A program made the position numbers and the translations under genes. From W-Chloroflexi-9 sp045863195 (GTDB taxonomy: Bacteria > Chloroflexota > Dehalococcoidia > UBA2979): 64,000 nt of DNA. Position 1 is the first letter of the stretch; every line of letters starts with the position of its first letter. Location: NCBI GenBank assembly GCA_045863195.1, contig BTUI01000001.1:415994-479993 (forward strand). The letters are read 5' to 3'. Positions 55,793 to 63,825 of this stretch are shown here, piece after piece. Under the pieces are notes generated by a model. The model worked only from the letters and a program-made list of their open reading frames with translations. It did no database searches and was not told where the DNA came from.

Positions 55793-57205
55793 CTACTCGC
55801 CCGCCCCGGCGGCCAGCCGCCGGACGAACTCGTCGCGCAACTCGCCACGCCGCCCGTCCGGGCGGACGGGCGCGCCGATCGCGCAGTTCGTGGACTCCAT
55901 GATCACGTCGATCATACGCAGCCGGTTCGCCCGCAGCGTGGTCCCGGTCTCGGTCCCCTCCACGAGGATCTCGGCGTCCTCCGGCACGAAGCCCTCCGAC
56001 GCACCGGAGATCGGGATCACCCGGTACTTGCCGAGGTGCCGCGACCGCGCGTACTCGTCCGCCAGCGCCACGTACTCGGACGCCACGCGGATCGGGAACT
56101 CCGGGTCATCGCGACGCCAGTAGGCGATCGCTTCCTCGATCGACTCGACGGCGAGGTCCTCCGTGATCACGGCACCGAGGCGGTAGTTGGAGCGCTTCAG
56201 GTCGCAGAGCTCGACCACCGGTGCGGCCGGGAAGGTGGCCGTGAACGCACGCAGCCAGTCTCGGCCGGTCAGCGCGAGGTCGAAGTATCCCAGTGCCACG
56301 GCGCGGGGCATGTCCTGCGGGCGCATCACCTTCACCTCCACGCCCGGCAGGTCGGACGTCGGAGTGCGCACCGCGCGCCCCTCCTCGTAGCCGTCGAAGG
56401 TGATCCCCGCGGCCGCCAGCGCGGCGACGGTGTGGCGCTGCGCGTGCCCGTCCGGCACGGCCAGGCGGAACGTCTCGCGCGCCACGGGCGGGCGCGGCTG
56501 CGCGCGCTGCACGCCGGCCAGGCCCTGCGGCTGGACGAGGCCACCAGCCTCCCGCGCCACGGGCAGCCGGAGCAGCGGCTCCAGCGCCGCCGACAGGTCG
56601 CGCGTCTCCAGCGCCTCCCGGTTCGCAATCAGCCAGACGCCGCTCCGGTGTACCTCCCCGAGGACCTCGAGGCCTTCCTTCTCCACGGCGGAACGGGGCG
56701 CCACCGCGAGTTCGGCGTCGAGCGGCGGCCAGGCTTCGGCCTGCGCCCACACCTCGTACAGCCGGTAGTCCGGGACGCGCGCGTGCACGAGAAAGTGCGC
56801 GGCGAGGTTCGGGACCTCGGTCGCCACGCGGACCACGCCCGCGCCCGCGATCTCCGCCAGGGTGCGGCCGCGCTCGCCGGCGACGACCAGCGGTTCGGAG
56901 GGCACGTCGATCTGCCGCAGCGGCACGACCGAGTCGAGGCGGTGCTTCACCAGCAGCTCGTCCACCCACTGGCGGCTGGCGATGCCGAGGTCGTAGTTGC
57001 CGATGGCGACCTGGATCGGGATGTCCTGGTCAGAGAAGACGCGCACCTGGATGCCCGGGCGGCGCTCCACCTCGAAGCGGTAGGTGCGCGCGCCGGAGCC
57101 GTACCCCTCCACGACGAAGTCCACGCCGCGCAGGTGCGCGTCCACGGGACTGCGCAGGTCGCCGCGCGGGAGCGCCACGCGCGCCGGGCGTGCCTCGCTG
57201 CTCAC
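55793..57205 (-). CDS. hisG: ATP phosphoribosyltransferase, tandem-duplicated HisG
   Basis: A 470-residue protein made of two HisG-like halves. Residues 9-215 and 247-465 align: QDIPIQVAIGNYDLGIASRQWV (60-81) with QDMPRAVALGYFDLALTGRDWL (297-318), and VRVATEVPNL (125-134) with IRVASEYVAL (372-381). The C-terminal copy keeps the PRPP loop ETGTTLRAN (419-427); the N-terminal copy has PRSAVEKEG in its place. HisG catalyses the first step, ATP + PRPP. Short HisG is normally about 210 residues and works with HisZ. GTG 57203-57205 overlaps the hisZ stop. Confidence 0.85.
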   Translation of the reverse strand: MSSEARPARVALPRGDLRSPVDAHLRGVDFVVEGYGSGARTYRFEVERRPGIQVRVFSDQDIPIQVAIGNYDLGIASRQWVDELLVKHRLDSVVPLRQIDVPSEPLVVAGERGRTLAEIAGAGVVRVATEVPNLAAHFLVHARVPDYRLYEVWAQAEAWPPLDAELAVAPRSAVEKEGLEVLGEVHRSGVWLIANREALETRDLSAALEPLLRLPVAREAGGLVQPQGLAGVQRAQPRPPVARETFRLAVPDGHAQRHTVAALAAAGITFDGYEEGRAVRTPTSDLPGVEVKVMRPQDMPRAVALGYFDLALTGRDWLRAFTATFPAAPVVELCDLKRSNYRLGAVITEDLAVESIEEAIAYWRRDDPEFPIRVASEYVALADEYARSRHLGKYRVIPISGASEGFVPEDAEILVEGTETGTTLRANRLRMIDVIMESTNCAIGAPVRPDGRRGELRDEFVRRLAAGAGE

Positions 57206-58206
57206 GAGGCGACCCCGGTCAGCCGCAGGAGGTCGGCGCCCCAGCCGCAGGCCGGCGCGGACGCGCCGCCCAGCGTCTCCGAGAGGCGGTCGTACCGGCC
57301 GCCGCCGAGGACAGTGCGCCCCCCGGCGAGGAACCGGAACGTGACGCCCGTGTAGTACTCGAAGTTGCGCGCGGTGCCGGCGCGCACGCGGAACGGGACG
57401 CCGGCGGCGTCCAGCGCCTGAGCGGCACCGAGCAGGTCGGCCAGCGCGGCGTCCGCGCCCGGGATCACGCCGGGCATCGCCGCGCGCAGGTTCGCGATGT
57501 AGCCGACGGACGTGCCGTCCACCTCCGCGAGCAGGCGTATGGCCGCGGCCCCGTCCGGGTGACGCCCGGCGAGGTCATCGATGAGCGAGGCGTCGCCCTC
57601 CAGCAGCCGGTCGTAGGCGGCCAGTTGCTCGGCGGCGTCCAGCCCGGCCGCGGCGAAGGCGGAGCGGGCGAGGCCGGCGTGCGCGAGTTCGCACTCCACC
57701 TCGGTGATGCCCAGGCCGGCGAGGAAGCGCTGGGCGAGCGCCAGCAGTTCGCCGTCCGCCTGCGCCGCCGGCGCGCCGAAGCACTCCACGCCGCACTGCC
57801 AGACCTCGCGGTCCTCGTCCGCGGCGAAGCGGTAGACGGGCTGCACGTAGGAGAGGCGCTGGGTGCCGGGGTCGCGCTGGTCGCCGTACCACCGCGCCAC
57901 GGCGACCGTGGCGTCCGGGCGCAGCACCACGCGCTCCCCGCTCCAGCCGTCCCAGTCCAGGAACGAGTAGACGCGGTCCAGCGCCTGCGGCGACAGCGTG
58001 CCCGCGGCGGTGTAGAGGTGCAGCGGCTCGATGGTGGGCATCCGCACCTCGCGGTAGCCCGCGGCGGCGGTCACCTCCAGGAAGGTGCGCTCCACGGCGC
58101 GGAAGCGCTGCATCTCCTCGGGGCCCAGGTCGCGCATGCCGTGGCTGCGCAGTCCGCGGTCGGGCACGGTGTTCGCCTCCAACTGGGCGGGGGGATCAAC
58201 TGGCAT
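57202..58206 (-). CDS. hisZ: ATP phosphoribosyltransferase regulatory subunit HisZ
   Basis: A 334-residue HisRS-like protein with the motif 2 region VVLRPDATVAVARWY and the GTARNFEYYTGVTFRF block, in which the HisRS catalytic arginine signature is not kept. It lacks the anticodon-binding domain, so it fits HisZ rather than HisS. HisZ binds short HisG and provides histidine feedback. ATG 58204-58206 with AGGAAGGG upstream. First structural gene after the histidine attenuator. Confidence 0.85.
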   Translation of the reverse strand: MPVDPPAQLEANTVPDRGLRSHGMRDLGPEEMQRFRAVERTFLEVTAAAGYREVRMPTIEPLHLYTAAGTLSPQALDRVYSFLDWDGWSGERVVLRPDATVAVARWYGDQRDPGTQRLSYVQPVYRFAADEDREVWQCGVECFGAPAAQADGELLALAQRFLAGLGITEVECELAHAGLARSAFAAAGLDAAEQLAAYDRLLEGDASLIDDLAGRHPDGAAAIRLLAEVDGTSVGYIANLRAAMPGVIPGADAALADLLGAAQALDAAGVPFRVRAGTARNFEYYTGVTFRFLAGGRTVLGGGRYDRLSETLGGASAPACGWGADLLRLTGVAS

Positions 58207-58288
58207 TCTACGTCCCTTCCTGGACGTCCCCGTGACGGGGGTCCCGTGTCCGCGACATTCGAGCCACGTGGCGGCCGGGCGCGCCCGG

Positions 58289-58393
58289 CACAACAACAAC
58301 GCCGCGAGGCCTGGGCCGTCGCGGCGTCTGCTCTGTCCGTGTGCCGGTGGGTTCCGGGGTGGAACGACCGAGGGTCAGCGCGCGCGCGACGGC
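58289..58393 (-). promoter_or_regulatory. Histidine operon attenuator: antiterminator and terminator
   Basis: On the minus strand the stem CGCCGCGA / TCGCGGCG (within 58300-58326), extended by a GGCC/GGCC pair, is followed by GTTGTTGTTG, an intrinsic terminator between the leader peptide and hisZ. Its 5' arm CGCGACGGC (58315-58323) is exactly complementary to GCCGTCGCG (58385-58393), which lies in the last codons of the leader peptide just after the His run. Pairing the latter is incompatible with the terminator. This is the expected architecture for ribosome-mediated attenuation. Confidence 0.85.
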
Positions 58394-58455
58394 GAGGCGT
58401 GGCCGTGGTGGCCATGCCCGTGGTGATGCGCGTGCGCGTGAACGGTGCGTTCCAT
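58375..58455 (-). CDS. hisL: Histidine-rich leader peptide of the his operon
   Basis: A 26-codon frame (ATG 58453-58455, TGA 58375-58377) with nine histidines, all between residues 6 and 19, ending in Ser-Pro-Ser-Arg-Ala-Arg. It lies about 170 bp upstream of hisZ and directly before an antiterminator/terminator pair. Ribosome stalling at the His codons when charged His-tRNA is scarce would leave the antiterminator segment free and let transcription enter the operon. A metal-binding peptide is the alternative, but the setting argues for a leader. Confidence 0.85.
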   Translation of the reverse strand: MERTVHAHAHHHGHGHHGHASPSRAR

Positions 58456-58465
58456 CGTGCTCCGG

Positions 58466-58494
58466 AGGGTAGGCGCGGCCCCGCCCACGATCAA
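58466..58494 (-). promoter_or_regulatory. Candidate his operon promoter
   Basis: TTGATC (58489-58494), a 17-nt spacer and TACCCT (58466-58471) on the minus strand. The predicted start is only about 4 nt before the leader-peptide ATG, so translation of the leader would be nearly leaderless and the GGAG at 58460-58463 may not be in the mRNA. The alternative is read-through from birA. Confidence 0.45.
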
Positions 58495-58502
58495 ACAGCG
58501 CA

Positions 58503-59276
58503 TCAGGCGTCCGCCAGGTGGACGTCCCCCGCCAGGCACGCCCGCTCCGAGCCGTCAGCGAGCCGCACGAGGAGCGCTCCGGACGCGTCGACAGCGTTCG
58601 CCATGCCCTCGAACGTCTCGCCGGGCGCCTCCACGCGGACGCGCCGGCCGAGGGTCACGAGGCGTGCCGCCCACGCCTCGATCAGCGCGTCCGGCGTCGC
58701 CTCGGCGGCTTCGAGGCGGCGTTCGAGCGCGGTCGCCAGCGCGGCCAGCATCGCCTCGCGCGAGGGGGCCGGGCGGCCCGCCTGCTCGATGCTCGTCGCA
58801 ATCGCCAGCACCTCGGCGGGCATGCCGGCGGGCGTGCGCAGGTTCAGGCCGATGCCGAGCATCACGTCAGCCCCCGCGGCGCCGGGCCGCGACTCGGCGA
58901 GGATGCCGCAGATCTTCCGGCCGCCATGCAGCACGTCGTTGGGCCACTTCAGATCCACGGTGAGACCCGCGGTCGCCTCCAGCGCGTCGGCCACGGCCAG
59001 CGCCGCTGCGGCGGCCACGAGGCCAGGGGCGGCTGGGGTCTGAAGGTGAAAGGTGACCCAGAGGCCGGCGCCCGGCTCGGACACCCACGAGCGCCCCTGG
59101 CGTCCCCGCCCGGCGGTCTGCGCCGCAGCCACGTAGGCCGTGCCCACCGGCCGGCCGGCGGCGGCGCCTGCTCGCGCGTCGTCCATCGTCGACCCGGTCT
59201 CCTCGAGGTGGACGACCTCCGTGCCGACGGTGCGGGTGTGGCGCAGGGCGTGGTAGCGGGCGAGATCGAACGGCAT
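58503..59276 (-). CDS. birA: Biotin-protein ligase (monofunctional, no HTH)
   Basis: A 257-residue class I biotin ligase. GRGRQGRSW (56-64) binds biotinyl-AMP, Lys110 in DLKWPND is catalytic, and a C-terminal SH3-like domain follows. No N-terminal repressor helix-turn-helix is present. It would charge the carrier at 45981-46508. The start ATG 59274-59276 has GGGAGG 7 nt upstream. Confidence 0.94.
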   Translation of the reverse strand: MPFDLARYHALRHTRTVGTEVVHLEETGSTMDDARAGAAAGRPVGTAYVAAAQTAGRGRQGRSWVSEPGAGLWVTFHLQTPAAPGLVAAAAALAVADALEATAGLTVDLKWPNDVLHGGRKICGILAESRPGAAGADVMLGIGLNLRTPAGMPAEVLAIATSIEQAGRPAPSREAMLAALATALERRLEAAEATPDALIEAWAARLVTLGRRVRVEAPGETFEGMANAVDASGALLVRLADGSERACLAGDVHLADA

Positions 59277-59310
59277 CGCGGGCCTCCCTCGGCGGACCCT
59301 CAAACAACGA

Positions 59311-59340
59311 CTGAGGGCGTCGCTCACGCGACGCCCTCAG
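59311..59340 (-). terminator. Strong terminator of the small peptide gene
   Basis: Perfect 13-bp stem (CTGAGGGCGTCGC / GCGACGCCCTCAG) with a 4-nt loop and TCGTTGTTTG after it on the minus strand, 21 bp downstream of the peptide stop. Confidence 0.8.
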
Positions 59341-59361
59341 CGAGTCACTCAGCGGTCGGGG

Positions 59362-59436
59362 CTAGGTTTCGAGCACCTCCTTGAAGATGCCCTTCCCCTG
59401 AGACTGGTGACCATAACTATCGTCAGCCACGAGCAT
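59362..59436 (-). CDS. Independent 22-24-residue peptide gene
   Basis: A minus-strand frame from ATG 59434-59436 (or GTG 59428-59430) to TAG 59362-59364. The predicted peptide has Asp-Asp-Ser-Tyr-Gly-His near the N-terminus and a helical, charged end (Gly-Lys-Gly-Ile-Phe-Lys-Glu-Val-Leu-Glu-Thr); no Cys. AAAGGGGGTGATG upstream matches an extended anti-SD complement. A near-consensus promoter and a 13-bp terminator bracket it as a monocistronic unit. I do not recognise the family. Possible roles are a secreted or modified peptide, a small regulator or a leader. Confidence 0.6.
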   Translation of the reverse strand: MLVADDSYGHQSQGKGIFKEVLET

Positions 59437-59456
59437 CACCCCCTTTCCTGACCCCG

Positions 59457-59485
59457 ACGTTAGAGATCGGCGAGAGGGTTGTCAA
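59457..59485 (-). promoter_or_regulatory. Near-consensus promoter of the small peptide gene
   Basis: TTGACA (59480-59485), 17-nt spacer, TAACGT (59457-59462) on the minus strand; predicted start near 59450. The transcript would begin with the AGGAAAGGGGG ribosome site. Confidence 0.7.
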
Positions 59486-59538
59486 CACCTACGGATCAGC
59501 AGACTGAGCAGTTTGTTTTGGACATCTGACACGCGCCG

Positions 59539-60894
59539 TTATGTCCCCGTCACGGCCCGGATCGCCTCGCGCGTTGCGTCGACGATCTGGCGAATCTCCG
59601 ACTCGTTGACGACGAGCGGCGGTGCGAAGACGACGTGGTCGCCGACGATACGCGTGATCACCCCGCCCTCCTCCCGCATGTGGCGCTGCACGCGGATCGC
59701 GGTCTGCGCGGCGAGGTCGAACGCCTCGCCCGTCGCCGCGTCCTTCACCAGCGAGAGGCCGGCCATGAGGCCGAGGTGGCGGAGGTTGGTGACGTGCGGG
59801 TGTCCCTCGAGCGCGCCGCGCAGGCCATCGCCCAGCACCTCGCCCATCGCGGCGGCGTTCGCGACCAGCCGCTCGTCCTCCATGATCTGGAGGTTGCGGA
59901 GGCCCACCGCCGCCGCCGTGGGGTGCCCGCTGTTCGTGTAGGCGTGCATGAAGCGCGCATCCGTCGGCGCTTGCTTCAACGCCTCGAAGATCGCGCCGGA
60001 GACGATGAACGCGCCCATCGGCACGTAGCCGGAGGTGATCGCCTTCGCGATGCTGAGGATGTCCGGCTGCACGCCCCAGTGTTCGAGGGCGAACCAGCGC
60101 CCGGTGCGGCCGAAGCCCGTGATCACCTCGTCGGCGATCATCAGCACCTCGTAGCGGTCGCAGATCTCGCGGACCTTCGGGAAGTACTCCGGGGCGGGCG
60201 TCCACACGCCGCCGGCGCCCTTCACCGGCTCCACGATGATCGCAGCGACCGTGTCCGGGCCCTCGCGCAGGATCGCCTGCTCGATCCAGCAGGCGCATTC
60301 ACCGTCCGTGTTCGGGGTGCAGTCGCACTCCAGGTTCTCGGGCTTCCTCGTGTGGGTGATCTCCGGGACAAGGGGGCCGAAGTACTTCCAGAACGCCGGC
60401 AGGCCGGTCATGGAGGAGGCTGCGAGCGTGCCGCCGTGGTACGAGCGCTCGCGCGAGATCAATTTCACCTTGGACGGGCGGCCCTGCAGGTTCCAGTAGA
60501 ACCGTGCCGCCTTCAGCGCCCCCTCGTTCGACTCCGATCCGGAGTTCGTGAAGAAGACCCCCTGCATGTTGTCGTAGGCGAGGTCGATCACCTTCGAGGC
60601 GAGGCGGATCGCGGGGACGTTCGTGAAGCCCACGTAGTTGTTGGTGAACGCCACCTTCCGCATCTGATCCGCAGCGGCGTCCGCGAGTTCGCCGCGGCCG
60701 TGCCCCACCGCCACGTTCCAGAGCGAGGCGAGGGCGTCGATGTACCTCCGGCCGCGCACATCGACCAGCCAGACGCCCTCGCCGCGGTCGAAGATGACCG
60801 GCTGCTGGTGGTCCGGCGCGAAGTACTGCGGGTGAAGCAGGTGCGCCTGGTCCTCGCGCGCCAGCGCTTCGTACATCGACGGGTCGAGGGTCAT
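59539..60894 (-). CDS. Class III (omega) aminotransferase
   Basis: A 451-residue PLP enzyme. NSGSESNEGALKAAR (117-131), SYHGGTLAASS (151-161), ADEVITGFGRTG (254-265) and PLP Lys284 in SIAKAITSGYVPMGAF are the class III markers; substrates include beta-alanine, taurine, GABA or diamines. An insert at 189-203 holds four cysteines as C-x-C...C-x-C (190, 192, 200, 202) and may bind zinc. ATG 60892-60894 with GGAGG upstream. Its substrate cannot be assigned from context. Confidence 0.88.
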   Translation of the reverse strand: MTLDPSMYEALAREDQAHLLHPQYFAPDHQQPVIFDRGEGVWLVDVRGRRYIDALASLWNVAVGHGRGELADAAADQMRKVAFTNNYVGFTNVPAIRLASKVIDLAYDNMQGVFFTNSGSESNEGALKAARFYWNLQGRPSKVKLISRERSYHGGTLAASSMTGLPAFWKYFGPLVPEITHTRKPENLECDCTPNTDGECACWIEQAILREGPDTVAAIIVEPVKGAGGVWTPAPEYFPKVREICDRYEVLMIADEVITGFGRTGRWFALEHWGVQPDILSIAKAITSGYVPMGAFIVSGAIFEALKQAPTDARFMHAYTNSGHPTAAAVGLRNLQIMEDERLVANAAAMGEVLGDGLRGALEGHPHVTNLRHLGLMAGLSLVKDAATGEAFDLAAQTAIRVQRHMREEGGVITRIVGDHVVFAPPLVVNESEIRQIVDATREAIRAVTGT

Positions 60895-60952
60895 CGGGAA
60901 GACCTCCACTGCACCGCCAGTGTAGGACGGCGACCGGCGGTGCCGAGGTCCG

Positions 60953-61066
60953 TTGACAGCCTTCGCGTGACGTGGCTCACTGGCGGCAGGCGCGCATTCG
61001 CACGTTCGAGATCGCCCCGCCCCCGACCACTGGCCCGCTTGACCAGCGCACCGCCGGACGAGGCCC
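60953..61066 (+). promoter_or_regulatory. Leader of the first MFS gene (conserved element)
   Basis: TTGACA at 60953-60958 with CTCACT 17 nt later is a promoter candidate. At 61025-61066 lies a block (GACCACTGGCC...CCAGCGCACCGCCGG) that is nearly repeated upstream of the second MFS gene and can form CTGG/CCAG and GGCC-rich stems. Confidence 0.55.
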
Positions 61067-61091
61067 GACATCCGCCAGAGGAGCCCACTCC

Positions 61092-62354
61092 ATGGCCGGG
61101 GCTACGCATTCCTCCGACGCGGGCTCGCCTCCGCCACGCGCGCCCCGACTGCAGGCCTTCCACGCCCTGCGGTACCGCGACTACCGGCTGCTGTGGTTCA
61201 GCACGCTGTTCTCCTCCTCCGGGCAGTGGTTCCAGCAGGTCACGCTCGGCTGGCTCGCGTACGAGATGACCGGCTCCGCCCTGGTGCTGGGCCTGGTGAA
61301 CGGCCTCCGAGCGCTGCCGCTGCTGTTGCTGGGCCCGCTCGGTGGCGTCGCCGCGGACCGCATGGACAAGCGTGTCCTCATGGTCGGCACGCAGGCGTTC
61401 CTCGTGGTCGCGGCGCTGGCGTTCGCCGCCCTCGTGATCTTCGGCCATGTCGAGGTCTGGCACGTGCTCCTCTTCAGCGCGCTCACCGGGGTCGGCTGGG
61501 CGCTCAACACGCCGGTCCGCCAGACCCTGGTGTCCCAGATCGTGCCGCGCGAGGAACTGATGCACGCGCTGGCGCTCAACGCCGCCGGCTTCAACGCCAC
61601 GCGCATCGCCGGCCCGGCGCTCGCGGGCGTGCTGATCGCAACGCTGGGGCCGGGTGAGAACTTCCTGGTGCAGGCGCTCGCCTATGCGGCCGTCGCGGCG
61701 CTGATCCTGCCGATCCGTCTGCCACTTGCTCCCGGGGGCTCGGTCGCGGGCCTCGGCGCCAGCCTGGTGGAGGGCGTCCGGTACGTCTCCCGGCACCCCA
61801 CGTTACGTACGCAGTTGATCCTCGTGCTGGTGCCGGTGCTCGTGGCCCTGCCGTACACGGCGCTCCTGCCGGTCCTGGCGCGCGACACGCTCGGCCGCGG
61901 CGCGGGCGCGTACGGCCTCATGGTGGCCGCGCCCGGGGCCGGCGCGGTTGCGGCGACGCTCGTCATCGCCTCGCTCACCCGCGTCCGTCGCAAGGGGCGG
62001 GTACTCCTCGGCGCGATCGGCGTGCTGGGCGCCGCGCTGCTCCTGGTGGCGGTCTCTCGCTGGTTCCCCGTCACGCTCCTCGCCCTCGCGCTCGTCGGCG
62101 CGGCGCAGATGACCTACACGACGACGAACCAGGCGTTGATGCAGCTCACCACGCCGCCCGAGTACCGCGGCCGGGTGATGGGCATCTACATGCTGAACCA
62201 GGGGCTGCTCCCCCTCGGCAGCGTGCTCGCCGGTGTGTTCACGGATCTCACCGAGGTGCATCTCACGCTCGCGATCATGGGCGGGGGCGTGGCGGCCTTC
62301 GCGGCGGTCGCCTACTGGCGAGCACGGAGCATCCGTGAACTCGTCGCCACCTGA
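61092..62354 (+). CDS. MFS exporter, MFS_3/EntS-like (paralogue 1)
   Basis: A 420-residue 12-helix transporter. The loop GVAADRMDKR (about 83-92) is the cytoplasmic MFS motif and YRGRVMGIYMLNQGLLPLG (about 363-381) is typical of the MFS_3/enterobactin-exporter subfamily. It is about 60% alike to the next gene over its length by eye, and both share a leader element. Efflux of small molecules or drugs is likely; the substrate is unknown. Confidence 0.8.
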   Translation: MAGATHSSDAGSPPPRAPRLQAFHALRYRDYRLLWFSTLFSSSGQWFQQVTLGWLAYEMTGSALVLGLVNGLRALPLLLLGPLGGVAADRMDKRVLMVGTQAFLVVAALAFAALVIFGHVEVWHVLLFSALTGVGWALNTPVRQTLVSQIVPREELMHALALNAAGFNATRIAGPALAGVLIATLGPGENFLVQALAYAAVAALILPIRLPLAPGGSVAGLGASLVEGVRYVSRHPTLRTQLILVLVPVLVALPYTALLPVLARDTLGRGAGAYGLMVAAPGAGAVAATLVIASLTRVRRKGRVLLGAIGVLGAALLLVAVSRWFPVTLLALALVGAAQMTYTTTNQALMQLTTPPEYRGRVMGIYMLNQGLLPLGSVLAGVFTDLTEVHLTLAIMGGGVAAFAAVAYWRARSIRELVAT

Positions 62355-62392
62355 GCGAGCGCGCGAGGGCGGACGCCAACCCTCACGTTGAC

Positions 62393-62508
62393 GGTAGAGT
62401 CGTCGCGTGGCTTACTTGGAGTAGGCGCGCGGACAGCGATGCTGCCGGGACGCCTGCCCCGCCCTCCGATCACTGGCCGACTGACCAGCGCACCGCCGGA
62501 CGAGGCCC
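62393..62508 (+). promoter_or_regulatory. Leader of the second MFS gene (conserved element)
   Basis: TTGACG (62388-62393) with CTTACT 17 nt downstream mirrors the first MFS promoter, and 62468-62508 repeats its leader block almost base for base (ACTGGCC...TGACCAGCGCACCGCCGG). Confidence 0.55.
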
Positions 62509-62538
62509 ACTGGGACGACCACCAGTCGGGAGGACTCG

Positions 62539-63810
62539 ATGGCCCGGGCTACGCATTCCCCGGAAACAGCCGAACGCGCCGCCGCCACCCCGGAGCGGGG
62601 CGGCATCCAGACGTTCCGCTCGCTCCGACACCGAAACTACCGGCTGCTCTGGTTCGGGACGCTGTTCTCCTCCTCCGGGCAGTGGATCCAGCAGGTCACG
62701 CTCGGCTGGCTCGCGTACGACATGACGGGCTCCGGCGCGATCCTCGGCGCGGTGAACGGCCTGCGCTCGCTGCCGCTGTTGTTCCTCGGGCCGTTCGGCG
62801 GGGTGGCGGCGGACCGCTTCGACAAGCAGCGGCTGATGTTCTCCACGCAGATGTTCCTGATGGTGACGGCAGCGATCTTCGCGACGCTGATCGTCACCGG
62901 GCATCTGGAGGTCTGGCACATCTTCGTGTTCAGTGCGCTGACCGGCGTGGGGTGGGCGTTCAACATGCCCGTCCGCCAGTCGATCGTGCCGAACGTGGTG
63001 CCGCGCGCGGACATGATGAACGCCATGGCGCTGAACTCCGCCGGGTTCAACGTCACGCGCATCATCGGCCCGGCGCTGGCGGGCCTGATGATTGCGAAGA
63101 TCGGCGCGGGCGAGAACTTCTATATCCAGGCCGCCGCCTACCTCGGCGTCGCGTTCATGGTGTTGCAGTTGCGGCTGCCGGACATCCCGCGTTCCGGCCG
63201 CGGCAGCGTCGCGTCGAGCCTCGCCGAGGGCGCACGATACGTGGCGAAGCACCCGACGCTGCGCACCCAGATGACGCTGGCGCTGGTGCCGGTGGTCATC
63301 GCGCTCCCCTACACGGCGCTGCTGCCGATCCTCGCGAAGGACACGCTCGGCAAGGGCGCGGGCGGCTTCGGCGTCCTGATGTCGGCGCCGGGCCTGGGTG
63401 CGGTCGCCGCGACGCTGGTGATCGCGTCGCTGAACAACGTGCGGCGCAAGGGGCTGCTGCTGCTGGGCGCCGTCTTCTCCCTGGGGATCTCGCTCATCCT
63501 CGTCTCGCTCTCGCGGTCCTTCCCGTTGACGGTGGTGCTGCTGGTGGTGACCGGCGCGGCGCAGATGGCGTACATGACCACGAACCAGACGGTGCTCCAG
63601 TTGACGACGCCGGACGAGTACCGGGGCCGGGTGATGGGCATCTACATGCTCAACCAGGGGCTGTTGCCCTTCGGGAGCCTCTTCGCCGGGGTGATGGCGG
63701 ATGCGTTCACCGCGCCGGTCGCGATCGCCGTGATGGGCGCGACGGTGTCCGTGCTGGCGGTGCTGTTCTTCCTGCGCGCGCCCAGCATCCGGGGGCTGGT
63801 GACGACCTAG
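62539..63810 (+). CDS. MFS exporter, MFS_3/EntS-like (paralogue 2)
   Basis: A 423-residue 12-helix transporter with GVAADRFDKQR (about 85-95) and YRGRVMGIYMLNQGLLPFG (about 364-382). The N-terminal SSSGQWIQQVTLGWLAY segment is shared with paralogue 1, as is the whole topology. ATG 62539 with GGGAGGA 7 nt upstream. The two genes are a tandem duplication that kept its leader; they may serve one substrate with different control or two related substrates. Confidence 0.8.
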   Translation: MARATHSPETAERAAATPERGGIQTFRSLRHRNYRLLWFGTLFSSSGQWIQQVTLGWLAYDMTGSGAILGAVNGLRSLPLLFLGPFGGVAADRFDKQRLMFSTQMFLMVTAAIFATLIVTGHLEVWHIFVFSALTGVGWAFNMPVRQSIVPNVVPRADMMNAMALNSAGFNVTRIIGPALAGLMIAKIGAGENFYIQAAAYLGVAFMVLQLRLPDIPRSGRGSVASSLAEGARYVAKHPTLRTQMTLALVPVVIALPYTALLPILAKDTLGKGAGGFGVLMSAPGLGAVAATLVIASLNNVRRKGLLLLGAVFSLGISLILVSLSRSFPLTVVLLVVTGAAQMAYMTTNQTVLQLTTPDEYRGRVMGIYMLNQGLLPFGSLFAGVMADAFTAPVAIAVMGATVSVLAVLFFLRAPSIRGLVTT

Positions 63811-63825
63811 CGCCCAGACGGGCGG

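Noticed and set aside
57190..58300. HisZ as histidyl-tRNA synthetase (hisS)
   Set aside because: The protein lacks the anticodon-binding domain and the HisRS catalytic Arg motif, and it is coupled to hisG.
58350..58370. T-box-like GGGGTGGAAC on the plus strand near hisZ
   Set aside because: It is on the strand opposite to the his operon and forms a local GTTCC/GGAAC hairpin; no stem I or specifier loop.
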